Origin: Paenibacillus sp. FSL K6-3182
GTDB taxonomy: Bacteria; Bacillota; Bacilli; Paenibacillales; Paenibacillaceae
Direction of reading: 5' to 3'
Assembly (NCBI RefSeq): GCF_037976325.1
Contig: NZ_CP150265.1
Location: forward strand, 5,469,001-5,533,000
DNA length: 64,000 nucleotides
The stretch's first letter is position 1. Each line of letters opens with the position of its first letter. Below are positions 53,933 to 62,488 of this stretch, in pieces. The notes under the pieces were generated by a model that did not search any database, was not told the origin of the DNA, and was given only the letters and a program-made list of their open reading frames with translations. The position numbers and the translations under genes were made by a program.

Positions 53933-55504
53933 TTATTGCAGGTTCCATTTATTTCGATATTCGGAAGGTGACATTTGCTCCAGCTTATCGAATTGTGTGA
54001 TGAAGTAATCGGAATTGTTAAACCCGACACGCTCTGCCACCTCGTATATGCGCAAGTCCTTAATCCTCAACAATTTTTTCGCTTCTGTAATTCTCACCTG
54101 CTGCAGGTATTCATTAAAGTACACACCGTATTTTTTTTTGAAAAGCTGTCCCAAATAAGCCGGATTCAAAAAAAATTGACCAGCAATGATTTTTAAACTA
54201 ATATTTTTGCTGTAATTTTGGTCGATGTACGTTTTGATTTTGTGAATTCTCCCCTTCCCGTAGGTTCTGTATAGCATGTTGATCAAATCGCTTGCTTCGA
54301 AAACGAAAGCGTTAAGCAGCCGTTTGATCTCGTCTAATGTGACATTGTAATCATACCAATTAATAATTGGTTCAAAGGACGTCAGCTCGGTTTCATCACC
54401 TTCCATGCTTCTAATCGATATACAAATTAATAACACGCAGTGTACGATGCTTGTTTGGATCGCCTCGGACGAGAAACGTTTCTCGCGAAATTCAGAAAAT
54501 ATCCGATTAACGACCAGTTTGATTTCATATGAATCATTCTCCTCTACTGCCTCTACCAACTTCCGACATAGGTCGCCGTCTAATTGTCCGTAAACCAATG
54601 TTGTTTCTTTCACTTCGCTATATGCAATGAAACACTCGGCGCTTCTGTAATACTTGCTAGTTACTGCTTTCTTGGCGCTTGCATACGATTCCTTGATCTT
54701 ATCCAATTGCTTGACCGTTGTTCCCGCGTAGGCACGATACGGAAGCCCATAGCGATGTTCGAGCCGCATTAATAAAAGCTCCATAAACGTCTTTATGCTT
54801 CCTCCAACGCCAGCAAGATACATTGAGGGAACGATCAACCCATAGGTTCTTCCGTGTTCGTATATAAACGGCTCTGTCGCTCTTGGGACGATTTGCTGTA
54901 TCGCATCCCGAATGTCTGCCCGAATTTTCTCCTTTAACGGAAACTTCCTTCCGCTCCAAGGATGAACGTTATTCAGCTCAATTAACGTGTATGTAAACGC
55001 CTCTGATCCGATCGCCATTTCCAGCAGTATGCTTTCCTCTTTCGCAGTCCCCGTCGATTCTCCCCTGATCAATGTTTCAATCTGCTTCTGGTTCTTCAGC
55101 ATGCGTTTACGCACTTGAAGCTGTTTTTTCTTCTCCAGCTTGCCGTGCAGCTTCACAAGTGCATAAACAAAGTCATCTTCGTCGATAGGCTTAAGCACAT
55201 AATCCAATACGCCCAAACGAACGGCCTACTGCGCATAACAGAAATCGGTATGCCAGCTTATTATAACGAACTCGGTATCGAGCTTCTCCCCCTCCGCAGC
55301 TTGGATTAAGGCAAGACCGTCGAGTACGGGCATTCGGATATCAGTAATGACAAGATCGGGTTTTTTGTCTCTAATCATGGCAAGCGCGTCCTTGCCATTA
55401 GCCGCTTCACCGATCACTTGATAACCGTTGCCCTCCCAATCTATCTTTCCTATAAAGTCTTTGCGGAAAAATAGTTCGTCGTCGACAATAATAACGCTAT
55501 GCAT
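53933..55504 (-). pseudogene. YesN-type response regulator split by an in-frame amber codon
   Basis: Reading from ATG 55504 gives a receiver start (MHSVIIVDDE, Asp55 in LVITDIRMP) that stops at TAG 55226-55228 after codon 92. The same frame continues with AVRLGVLDYVLKPID and on to a complete AraC domain (LNPAYLGQLFKKKYG, VGFNNSDYFITQFDKL). The intact paralogue at 10455 has CAG-type Gln at this position (YAQQA), so a C-to-T change explains it. Another odd residue, Trp84 in ISWHTD where family members have Gly, also suggests decay. The downstream part could initiate at TTG 55216 but would lack the phosphorylation site. No kinase gene adjoins. A sequencing error is the alternative. Confidence 0.88.
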
Positions 55505-55626
55505 GAGGCAGCCCTCTCTCTTCGAAAATTGAAAAGTGCTATATTTTTTAAAGTAAACGCTATAATTCCTTAAGCATCGACCATGTTATGATATGTTCAA
55601 AAAAATGTACTGTGGAGGTTGCGACA

Positions 55627-56769
55627 ATGTCAGACTCAAACCAAGGTGCTTTCCATACAGGCAGCTACAGAAATCTATTCAAGGAACTTGGGTATTCCTT
55701 TCAGGAAATCGAAAGCAAGCTCGAGCAGGCTTGGAACGAGCTGTTCTATGGCAACCCTGAAATGCGCATCTATTACCCTTTGGGCGACGACAAAGGGTAT
55801 CTTCTAGATACCGGCAATCTGGATGTACGCTCAGAAGGCATGTCTTACGGCATGATGATGGCGGTGCAAATGAACAAAAAAGATGAATTCGACAGACTAT
55901 GGAACTATGCGAAGACGTTCATGCAGCATAAGGACGGGCGTTACAAGCATTACTTTGCGTGGCATTGCAAGCCGGACGGCTCTCGTATTTCGCAAGGTCC
56001 AGCACCCGACGGGGAAGAGTTTTTCGCCATGGCCTTAATTTTCGCCTCCAACCGCTGGGGTAACGGGCCAGTGCCGTTTGATTATTCCGAGCAAGCCAAA
56101 ACAATTCTGCGCGCATGCATCCATCAGGGAGAGAACGGCGAAGGCGACCCGATGTGGGATCCAGCAACTAAGCTGATTAAATTCATACCTGAATCGCCGT
56201 TTAGCGATCCCTCCTATCATCTCCCGCACTTCTATGAATTGTTCGCGATTCATGCCGATGAACAGGACAGGCCGTTCTGGAGAGATGCCGCAGAAGCGAG
56301 TCGCTCTTACCTGCATGCCGCCTGCCATCCGGAAACGGGACTCTCCCCCGAATACGCGAACTATGACGGAACGCCTGCAGTACCTCAGCGGCACGGCGAC
56401 TTTCGGCATTTCTTCAGTGACGCTTACCGCGTAGCGGCGAATATCGGACTTGACTATGAATGGTTCCGCAAGGACCCATGGCAAATCGATCAGAATAATC
56501 GCATCCAGGCGTTCTTCCGCAACATCGATGTTTCCGACTATCGTCGCTATACAATCGAAGGCAAACCATTTGATGAACCGGCGCTGCATCCGATCGGCCT
56601 TCTCGCCACGAATGCAATGGCTTCTCTCGCTGCGGACGGACCCGATTCCGCCTATTTTGTCCGCTTGTTCTGGGACACGCCCCTCCGTACCGGCGAGCGG
56701 CGCTATTACGATAATTGCCTGTATTTCTTCAGTCTGCTGGCATTAAGCGGCAACTACCGTATTTATTAA
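55627..56769 (+). CDS. GH8 reducing-end xylose-releasing exo-oligoxylanase (Rex-like)
   Basis: The 380-residue cytoplasmic protein has the GH8 (alpha/alpha)6 barrel. The acid Glu is in RSEGMSYGMM near residue 70 and the base Asp is in FRHFFSDAYR near 264, positions that agree with recalled Rex enzymes; GRYKHYFAWHCKPDGS is also a family mark. Rex removes single xylose units from the reducing end of xylo-oligosaccharides. ATG at 55627 follows GGAGG by nine bases; the in-frame start at 55588 lacks a site. It would finish oligosaccharides imported by the cluster's transporters. Confidence 0.92.
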   Translation: MSDSNQGAFHTGSYRNLFKELGYSFQEIESKLEQAWNELFYGNPEMRIYYPLGDDKGYLLDTGNLDVRSEGMSYGMMMAVQMNKKDEFDRLWNYAKTFMQHKDGRYKHYFAWHCKPDGSRISQGPAPDGEEFFAMALIFASNRWGNGPVPFDYSEQAKTILRACIHQGENGEGDPMWDPATKLIKFIPESPFSDPSYHLPHFYELFAIHADEQDRPFWRDAAEASRSYLHAACHPETGLSPEYANYDGTPAVPQRHGDFRHFFSDAYRVAANIGLDYEWFRKDPWQIDQNNRIQAFFRNIDVSDYRRYTIEGKPFDEPALHPIGLLATNAMASLAADGPDSAYFVRLFWDTPLRTGERRYYDNCLYFFSLLALSGNYRIY

Positions 56770-56779
56770 ACAATTTCAC

Positions 56780-56880
56780 AAGGTGAAACGGCTGTCGCCG
56801 TCATTTGGCGGCATGGCTCGATTTATTCCGAGTTATATAAGACTTCTTTATTGTGTAAAACATATAAAGTCTTACATTTC
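56780..56880 (+). repeat. Dispersed intergenic repeat, copy 2
   Basis: Ungapped partner of 1068-1180 over its first 70 bases, sharing AAGGTGAAACGGCTGT, TTGGCGGC, ATTCCGAG and TATAAGACTTCTT. TAAGACTTCTTTA can pair with TAAAGTCTTA about 15 bases later. It starts just after the GH8 stop codon. Here it lies in the sense orientation of the upstream gene, unlike copy 1. Confidence 0.65.
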
Positions 56881-56883
56881 AAT

Positions 56884-56938
56884 AAGAAAGCGGCAATCGT
56901 CTCCCTTGCTAACACGAGGAAACGATCGCCGCTTTCTT
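56884..56938 (+). terminator. Terminator-like hairpin after the GH8 gene
   Basis: AAGAAAGCGGC pairs with GCCGCTTTCTT, and the stem extends inward (AATCGTCTCC with GGAAACGATC) with G-U pairs. It follows repeat copy 2 and probably ends the GH8 transcript. From here to 57096 nothing else is visible. Confidence 0.65.
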
Positions 56939-57096
56939 CATCTTTCATCCATCCGCAAGATTGCGATCCGCGGCATCGCTCGGCCTCTCGTTACATCAAT
57001 TTATCGTCTTCAAGATACATCCACAACCTGACGAATCATATGTTTTTACCCTTCAAATTGTAGTACTGCAACAACCGGCTGCGCGCAGAAACAATA

Positions 57097-57140
57097 AACA
57101 AGGCGAAAGGATAAGAGAAACCTTATCCTTTCGCCTTGTT
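57097..57140. terminator. Bidirectional terminator after the response regulator
   Basis: AACAAGGCGAAAGGATAAG and CTTATCCTTTCGCCTTGTT form a perfect 19-bp stem with a 6-base loop, directly after the regulator stop codon at 57154. Confidence 0.75.
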
Positions 57141-57153
57141 CATTGGAATTCAT

Positions 57154-58782
57154 CTATACGTTGAGTGAATCGCGATACTCTTGGGGCGTCATACCCGTCA
57201 CCTTCTTGAAGAAACGCGTGAACGAATGAGCGGCTTCATACCCTACTGATACGGCAACCTCTCTTACCTTCAAATCGTTGTCATGCAGCAGTTCCTTCGC
57301 TTTTCTTGCTCTGCAGGTGTCGATATATTCAGATAGATTAATGCCTCGTTCCTGCTTGAAGAAACGCGACAGATAGGATGGATTGAAGTAGTGGATTTCC
57401 GCAAGCCTTACCAAAGAAAGGTCCTCCCTCAGATGGTCGTCGATGTACTGGCAGATTCGGTCAATAACTTGCGAGGTTCTGTCCCGCTCATCGCTCTGCT
57501 TATATCGGAAAATCGCTTCCGCGGTTTGCTTCAAATACTCGAACCCCTCCTTCATCGAGGCATGGCAGTCCAGTCGCATCAGCTTCCCGTGATCATCAAG
57601 GCGGCTTTGCAGCCCCAGCTTGTTCAAGCACGAGTAGAGTATCAGAGCAACCGAATAATAAGCTTCGATGGATCGCTGCGCTTGCTCGTTGTGAAGCAGC
57701 GCCACTCTCGACAATTGCTCCCAATCAGAATAAAACTCTTCCGCGCGGCCAGCCTCCAAATGTGCAGCCATAATCTCTACTTTACGGCTCGGTACGAATG
57801 CTTCTTTCCCCGAAAACCCGTCCATATTCTCATCATGATCCCTTAGAATCATGCAAATGCCAGTTCCGATCCTAAGCTGCTGCAGTCGGCGCAGTCTCTC
57901 ATATTGCTGGGTGACGGCCGTCCAATCGCAGCTTGCTCCGCTTATTGTCAACGTGATTTCCAGTTTAAGAGAGGAGAGGCAGGCTTCTTGGATAAGCTCG
58001 AGTACCCCCTCGATATAACATGCAAAGTCGACCGCTGGTTTCTCACCGCTTTCACTTCCAGGCTGTATGAACCACATAAGGTCACCATGCCGATCGACAA
58101 TTCCGATGCTCTTCACATGTTCCTTCAGCAAGGAATCCCATATCGTCCTGGCCGAAGCAAGCAGCTTGCTCCTCTCCGTATACGTCATGCCGGACGGGTA
58201 CGACAACCTAGCAAGCACGAGCATGACAGTTTTCGTTGGGTCCAGTCCGATATTCAAATGGCCGAATTCCTCCATGAGCTCCTTCTGCTCCGAACAGAGC
58301 GAATCGCTCTCATGCAGCAGTTGCCTCATATAATCGCCTTGCGCCATGAACTCGTATGCATACTTCTGCTCACGTGATTGCTCAAGCAACATGTTCTCGA
58401 CCGTGCTTCGCTGAATATCGAGCAAGGCGCCCCGGACGGCTTCCGTCACTTTCGCATACCCTTCTGTCTTCAGCAAATAACGGACATCCGGCATTTGAAA
58501 TGCCCGGTAAGCAAAATCGAATTCGCTATGTCCCGTAAGGAAAATGACCTTGCATCTCGGCCAATACGTCAATATTTCTTCCGACAACTCCAGTCCGTTC
58601 TTGCCCGGCATGGCGATATCAGTCATTACAATATCGATGCGCGTTCGCGACATCCACTCCAAAGCTTCCTTAGCAGAATACGCCTTGCAAACGTCCAATT
58701 GATCCGGAATGAGCTTGCTCAACACCTCATAAAGTCCGTCGGTTATAATTTCCTCGTCATCGACGATTAGTAGCCGGTGCAT
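57154..58782 (-). CDS. YesN-type response regulator (receiver plus AraC HTH)
   Basis: The 542-residue regulator has a receiver with Asp55 in IVMTDIAMP, Thr in IFLTGHSE and Lys in YLLKTEG (Pro usually follows Lys). A long middle region follows, then an AraC domain with HYFNPSYLSRFFKQERG and VGYEAAHSFTRFFKKV. It overlaps the kinase gene by 26 bases. ATG at 58782 is used (AAAGGAGG nine bases upstream); an ATG at 58788 is only three bases from that site. It is the last gene of SBP-HK-RR. Confidence 0.93.
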   Translation of the reverse strand: MHRLLIVDDEEIITDGLYEVLSKLIPDQLDVCKAYSAKEALEWMSRTRIDIVMTDIAMPGKNGLELSEEILTYWPRCKVIFLTGHSEFDFAYRAFQMPDVRYLLKTEGYAKVTEAVRGALLDIQRSTVENMLLEQSREQKYAYEFMAQGDYMRQLLHESDSLCSEQKELMEEFGHLNIGLDPTKTVMLVLARLSYPSGMTYTERSKLLASARTIWDSLLKEHVKSIGIVDRHGDLMWFIQPGSESGEKPAVDFACYIEGVLELIQEACLSSLKLEITLTISGASCDWTAVTQQYERLRRLQQLRIGTGICMILRDHDENMDGFSGKEAFVPSRKVEIMAAHLEAGRAEEFYSDWEQLSRVALLHNEQAQRSIEAYYSVALILYSCLNKLGLQSRLDDHGKLMRLDCHASMKEGFEYLKQTAEAIFRYKQSDERDRTSQVIDRICQYIDDHLREDLSLVRLAEIHYFNPSYLSRFFKQERGINLSEYIDTCRARKAKELLHDNDLKVREVAVSVGYEAAHSFTRFFKKVTGMTPQEYRDSLNV

Positions 58783-60526
58783 CCCCATCCGCCTCCTTTG
58801 AATTTATGCGTATTTCGACTCGCAAGCCACCTAACTCACTTCTTGATAGAAACAAGCCGCTGCCTTCGCCATAGGTCAGTATAATCCGACGGTGGATATT
58901 AATGATCCCTGTCATTTCATGCGCTTCCCCGTTATTTGCCATTTGACCGTTCAAAGCGTCGATTAGATCGTCGTCGATCCGGCTTCCGTTGTCTTCGACG
59001 ACAATCATAGACTCCTGCTCATTCCGTACAAAGAAGATGCGCAGAAAGCCCTCCTCCGACATTTTCTCAAGACTATGTTCATACGCGTTCTCGATAATCG
59101 GCTGAACGATAAGCCTTGGTACACGTATGCGCTCCATTTCCTTCGGCAGCTCGTCGAACTGTACGCTTATGCGTCTAGAAAACCTAAGCTTCTGGATCTC
59201 GGTATACATCCTTGCATGCTTGATTTCCTCCGAAAGGTAAACATTATCCTCCCCATTGCGCGTAATGAATCTGAAATATTCGCCCAGCATATTTGTAAAA
59301 AGCTCGATACGATCCGTATCGCCCGTTTTGGCAAGCGAATTAAGGATAAAGAAGCTATTGTACAGGAAATGCGGGTTAATCTGTGACTGCAGCTGCTTCA
59401 GCTCAGCCTTCTGCATCATCAGCTTCTGCTTAAAATCCTGATCGATCAGCGTCTGCAATTTGTTCAGCATCTGATTAAAACGATCATATAAATAACCGAA
59501 CTCGTCCTTCTTCTCGTGATCGATCTGAATATCCAGCGTGCCGCCTTCCATTCTGCGGAAGCTCTGAACAAGCAGCAGCAGCGGCCGATGAACGAGCCTG
59601 TATGTCGAGAGAGAATAAACAACTATAGCGAGAATCGACGTGCCCGTGAACAGCCAAGCCCATAGATTAAACTTATTAAGCGGCCTTTTGACCGTCTCCT
59701 CCGGCAAATACGTGACGACCGAAAGCCCTAATTCCGGTGAATTGGCTTTGTCGACATGATACGATTGTCCATTTACTTTCAATAGCAGGGAACTTTCTTT
59801 CGAAAGACGAGTTGTTTGCAAATATTTGTCCAAAATAACGCTAGAATTGTCGTTGCCAAGCAGCGTAAAATCCACCTCATCGGCGATCAAAAAAGAACCG
59901 CTCTCAGCATAAACGCTCAGTTGATTTAACGATTCCTTCAGCTTCGCCGTATCGAGCTCGATCTGCACGATATAAAGCGGCTCTTCCCCCTTCCTTCCCC
60001 CGAACTTGGAGGCGCTTAGATGAAGTGAATCTCCCTGCCTGATGAGACGCTTCGCCCCGTTTCGTTCCGACACGGCACGGATCTGATCATACCTTCCTTG
60101 CTCGAGATCGTGAACGGCATTGCCGAATGAGAGCGTTTTGCCGATGGAGGGGATATGAACGTATATATCCTTCATATAAGCGCTGCTGTTCTTAATGGAG
60201 GTCAGCCGATGAACCAAGTAGTCCATGCTCTCCTTCTTCTCGACGCTGTCCATCATATCCCACGTTACCGCGACTTTCGTAAGCTCTCCTTCCTGCAGCA
60301 TATCGAATTGCTGAACCTCCAGCCATTCCACCTCGCGGTTCATGTCCTCAAGATACGATGACAGCTGCGCCAAGGTGTTTCTGGAAATGTCCTGGCTCGC
60401 GTTGGTGTAGCTCCAGTTATATAAATAAACGCCAAGTAAGATAATAGGCAAAATAACGACGAGATGCATGATAACAAGCCTTAAAAACAAAGCATGGCGC
60501 ATGGAATTGACGGGTATCTTAAGCAA
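58757..60526 (-). CDS. YesM-type sensor histidine kinase with altered G1 box
   Basis: The 589-residue membrane kinase has transmembrane segments at about 15-35 and 285-305, an extracellular domain between, a HAMP linker (KKDEFGYLYDRFNQML) and the His_kinase/HATPase module. The phospho-acceptor His is in INPHFLYNSF near residue 385; the N-box is PIIENAYEHS. In the G1 box DNGSRID has Arg where the two other kinases here have Gly (DNGSGM, DNGVGM), and the G2 region reads TGIINIHRR. ATP binding could be weakened, but the protein is otherwise whole. TTG at 60526 follows GAGGAG. Confidence 0.92.
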   Translation of the reverse strand: MLKIPVNSMRHALFLRLVIMHLVVILPIILLGVYLYNWSYTNASQDISRNTLAQLSSYLEDMNREVEWLEVQQFDMLQEGELTKVAVTWDMMDSVEKKESMDYLVHRLTSIKNSSAYMKDIYVHIPSIGKTLSFGNAVHDLEQGRYDQIRAVSERNGAKRLIRQGDSLHLSASKFGGRKGEEPLYIVQIELDTAKLKESLNQLSVYAESGSFLIADEVDFTLLGNDNSSVILDKYLQTTRLSKESSLLLKVNGQSYHVDKANSPELGLSVVTYLPEETVKRPLNKFNLWAWLFTGTSILAIVVYSLSTYRLVHRPLLLLVQSFRRMEGGTLDIQIDHEKKDEFGYLYDRFNQMLNKLQTLIDQDFKQKLMMQKAELKQLQSQINPHFLYNSFFILNSLAKTGDTDRIELFTNMLGEYFRFITRNGEDNVYLSEEIKHARMYTEIQKLRFSRRISVQFDELPKEMERIRVPRLIVQPIIENAYEHSLEKMSEEGFLRIFFVRNEQESMIVVEDNGSRIDDDLIDALNGQMANNGEAHEMTGIINIHRRIILTYGEGSGLFLSRSELGGLRVEIRINSKEADGDAPATNRR

Positions 60527-60611
60527 TCTTACACAACTCCTCGCAAGCAGCTTTATCTATGGAGGGAACAAGGAATACTAAAGGAACGCCATGAGAGAAC
60601 CTACTTCTTAT

Positions 60612-62324
60612 CTAGGATGTACCGTCTTTCTTGGTATACCACTCGTTTACCTCAGCCGTCATCTGCGATCCGCCTAATCGATGCCATTCTTCGACGAAGC
60701 GGTCAAATTCCTCGATAGGCCGTCCGAGAATAATGTTCATATATGTTTTATGCTTCAAATCGTCCAATATGGATTGCTTCTCGATAATCGCTTGCGTCGG
60801 AACGCCGACGAACTTCTCGTAGAGCAGCTGATTGTTTTTTTCATACTCCCTGAAGATGGAGAACGCCCCCTTGGGCCCGTAAGTACGTTCCCACCCCCAG
60901 CCGGTTACGTTGTTTTTAGTCAAATACGCATCGATATTTTTTTTGATCGCTTTAGCTTCATCATGCAGCACCGCTTCGTCTCCCGTGGTCCGGAATTCAT
61001 CCAGCTGCAGAAAAGCCTCGTAATTTTTGAGCAATGGCGCGGGAGTAAAAGGCGAGAGCTGCCATGCTGGATACGGAGTGCTGTAGTAGGTTTCGTATTC
61101 CGCTGTAACGCCCCAATTTTTCTCTAGATGCAAATTGATCATTTTCACGATCGCTTCGGGGTGCTCTACCCCTTTTTTGACGGCTAGAAACTGCGTAGTC
61201 GCAAAGCGAAGCGGTACTTTGGGCTTCTGGCCGCTATCCGACACAATAGGGAATGGCTGCCAGTCCGCATCGGCATCCTTTTCGTAGCTTGCTTGAACCA
61301 AGAATGAACCCCATTGCTCTCCGAACATCATGCCGATTTTCCCTTCCGAGATCATCGCCTTCTCTTTACGGCCGTCCTTTAACGCAAATTCCGGATCAAT
61401 TTGTCCATCGCGGTACATCTGCTGAAGAACGGCTAGCGCTTTTTTCACTTCCGGCTGAACGGCTCCATTCATAAGCTTGCCCGTATCATCCTCCAGCCAA
61501 ATGTTTGGGTAAGCGCCGTAACCGGCCATAAAATCCAAAGCCCCCATAACGGGATCCCACAAATATTGCGTTAGCGCCAGCCCGTACGTGTCGTTTTCGC
61601 CGTTTCCGTCGGGATCGTTTTCTGTAAACGCTTTCGAAATTGCGAGCAAATCATTCATCGTCTCTGGCGGCTTTAAATCGAGCCGCTTCAGCCAATCGGT
61701 CCGTATCCATAAGTATTGGGCGCCTTCGATCGATGCCGACGTTTCTGGTATCGCCATCAGCTTCCCGTCAATCGTTGCCGCCTCAAACGGCCCCGTCCCT
61801 TCCTGGTTCAGCACATCCTTGGTGAACGGCGCTGCATACTGCTCGTACACGCTGGTTAAATCCTGCATGAGTCCTTCGTTTGCCAATTGCCGCAACTGCT
61901 GCGCATTCACTCTGACGATATCGGGTATGTTGCCCGATGCTAACGCAGATCCTAATTTTTGTTGATAGAGATCCCTTTTGGCAGTCCATTCGTACTTAAC
62001 CCGAATGCCAAGCACATCCTCGTATAGCTGGCTCCACCGATTGTTATCGAGTGTCTCCCCCGGAAAATTGGCTATCAAATCCGTAAAGTCTTCGTCTATT
62101 TCCCGTACGAGCGAAATTTCGATCGGAGGATTATATTTGGTTAAGCCTAAATCCGAATACATCGATTGTTCCGTACCTTCGGTATCAGGCTTCTCTGCCG
62201 CTTCCTTATTTTCGCACGCCGTAAGCGTCTGCATAAACATGAATACGGCGAGCATGAGCGCAGCCTTATTCCAAATTCGCTTCCGCAAGATGACAACCCC
62301 ATTTCTCGACAACGAATTAATCAT
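60612..62324 (-). CDS. Extracellular solute-binding lipoprotein without linked permeases
   Basis: The 570-residue lipoprotein has a long basic N-terminus, a signal peptide with lipobox LTAC and a large SBP body with DPDGNGENDTYG and a C-terminus LGGSQMTAEVNEWYTKK. It resembles the SBP at 1218-2927 (same length, same DPDGNG and EAIVKM/EAAIKM marks). ATG at 62324 with GGAG upstream gives a rather long signal peptide; TTG at 62288 is an alternative. It is followed only by the kinase-regulator pair, with no permease in the transcription unit, so it may present sugar to the kinase rather than feed an importer. Confidence 0.9.
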   Translation of the reverse strand: MINSLSRNGVVILRKRIWNKAALMLAVFMFMQTLTACENKEAAEKPDTEGTEQSMYSDLGLTKYNPPIEISLVREIDEDFTDLIANFPGETLDNNRWSQLYEDVLGIRVKYEWTAKRDLYQQKLGSALASGNIPDIVRVNAQQLRQLANEGLMQDLTSVYEQYAAPFTKDVLNQEGTGPFEAATIDGKLMAIPETSASIEGAQYLWIRTDWLKRLDLKPPETMNDLLAISKAFTENDPDGNGENDTYGLALTQYLWDPVMGALDFMAGYGAYPNIWLEDDTGKLMNGAVQPEVKKALAVLQQMYRDGQIDPEFALKDGRKEKAMISEGKIGMMFGEQWGSFLVQASYEKDADADWQPFPIVSDSGQKPKVPLRFATTQFLAVKKGVEHPEAIVKMINLHLEKNWGVTAEYETYYSTPYPAWQLSPFTPAPLLKNYEAFLQLDEFRTTGDEAVLHDEAKAIKKNIDAYLTKNNVTGWGWERTYGPKGAFSIFREYEKNNQLLYEKFVGVPTQAIIEKQSILDDLKHKTYMNIILGRPIEEFDRFVEEWHRLGGSQMTAEVNEWYTKKDGTS

Positions 62325-62450
62325 GCATGTTTATTATTCTCCATGATTGATCACCAAAAAATCAAGAGCCAATCCTTTATAATGTTACCCAATCTTTACT
62401 TGATGAAAAAAACGAGGCACAAATCGGAACCCGATTGCCGATAGCATGCA

Positions 62451-62476
62451 AAAAACACGCCGGTTCTGGCGTGTTT
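62451..62476 (-). terminator. Rho-independent terminator of the second FtsX-type permease gene
   Basis: On the minus strand AAACACGCC, AGAACC, GGCGTGTTT is followed by TTTGC, an ideal hairpin with a T-run, ten-odd bases after the permease stop codon. Confidence 0.85.
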
Positions 62477-62488
62477 CATGTAGGCCTA

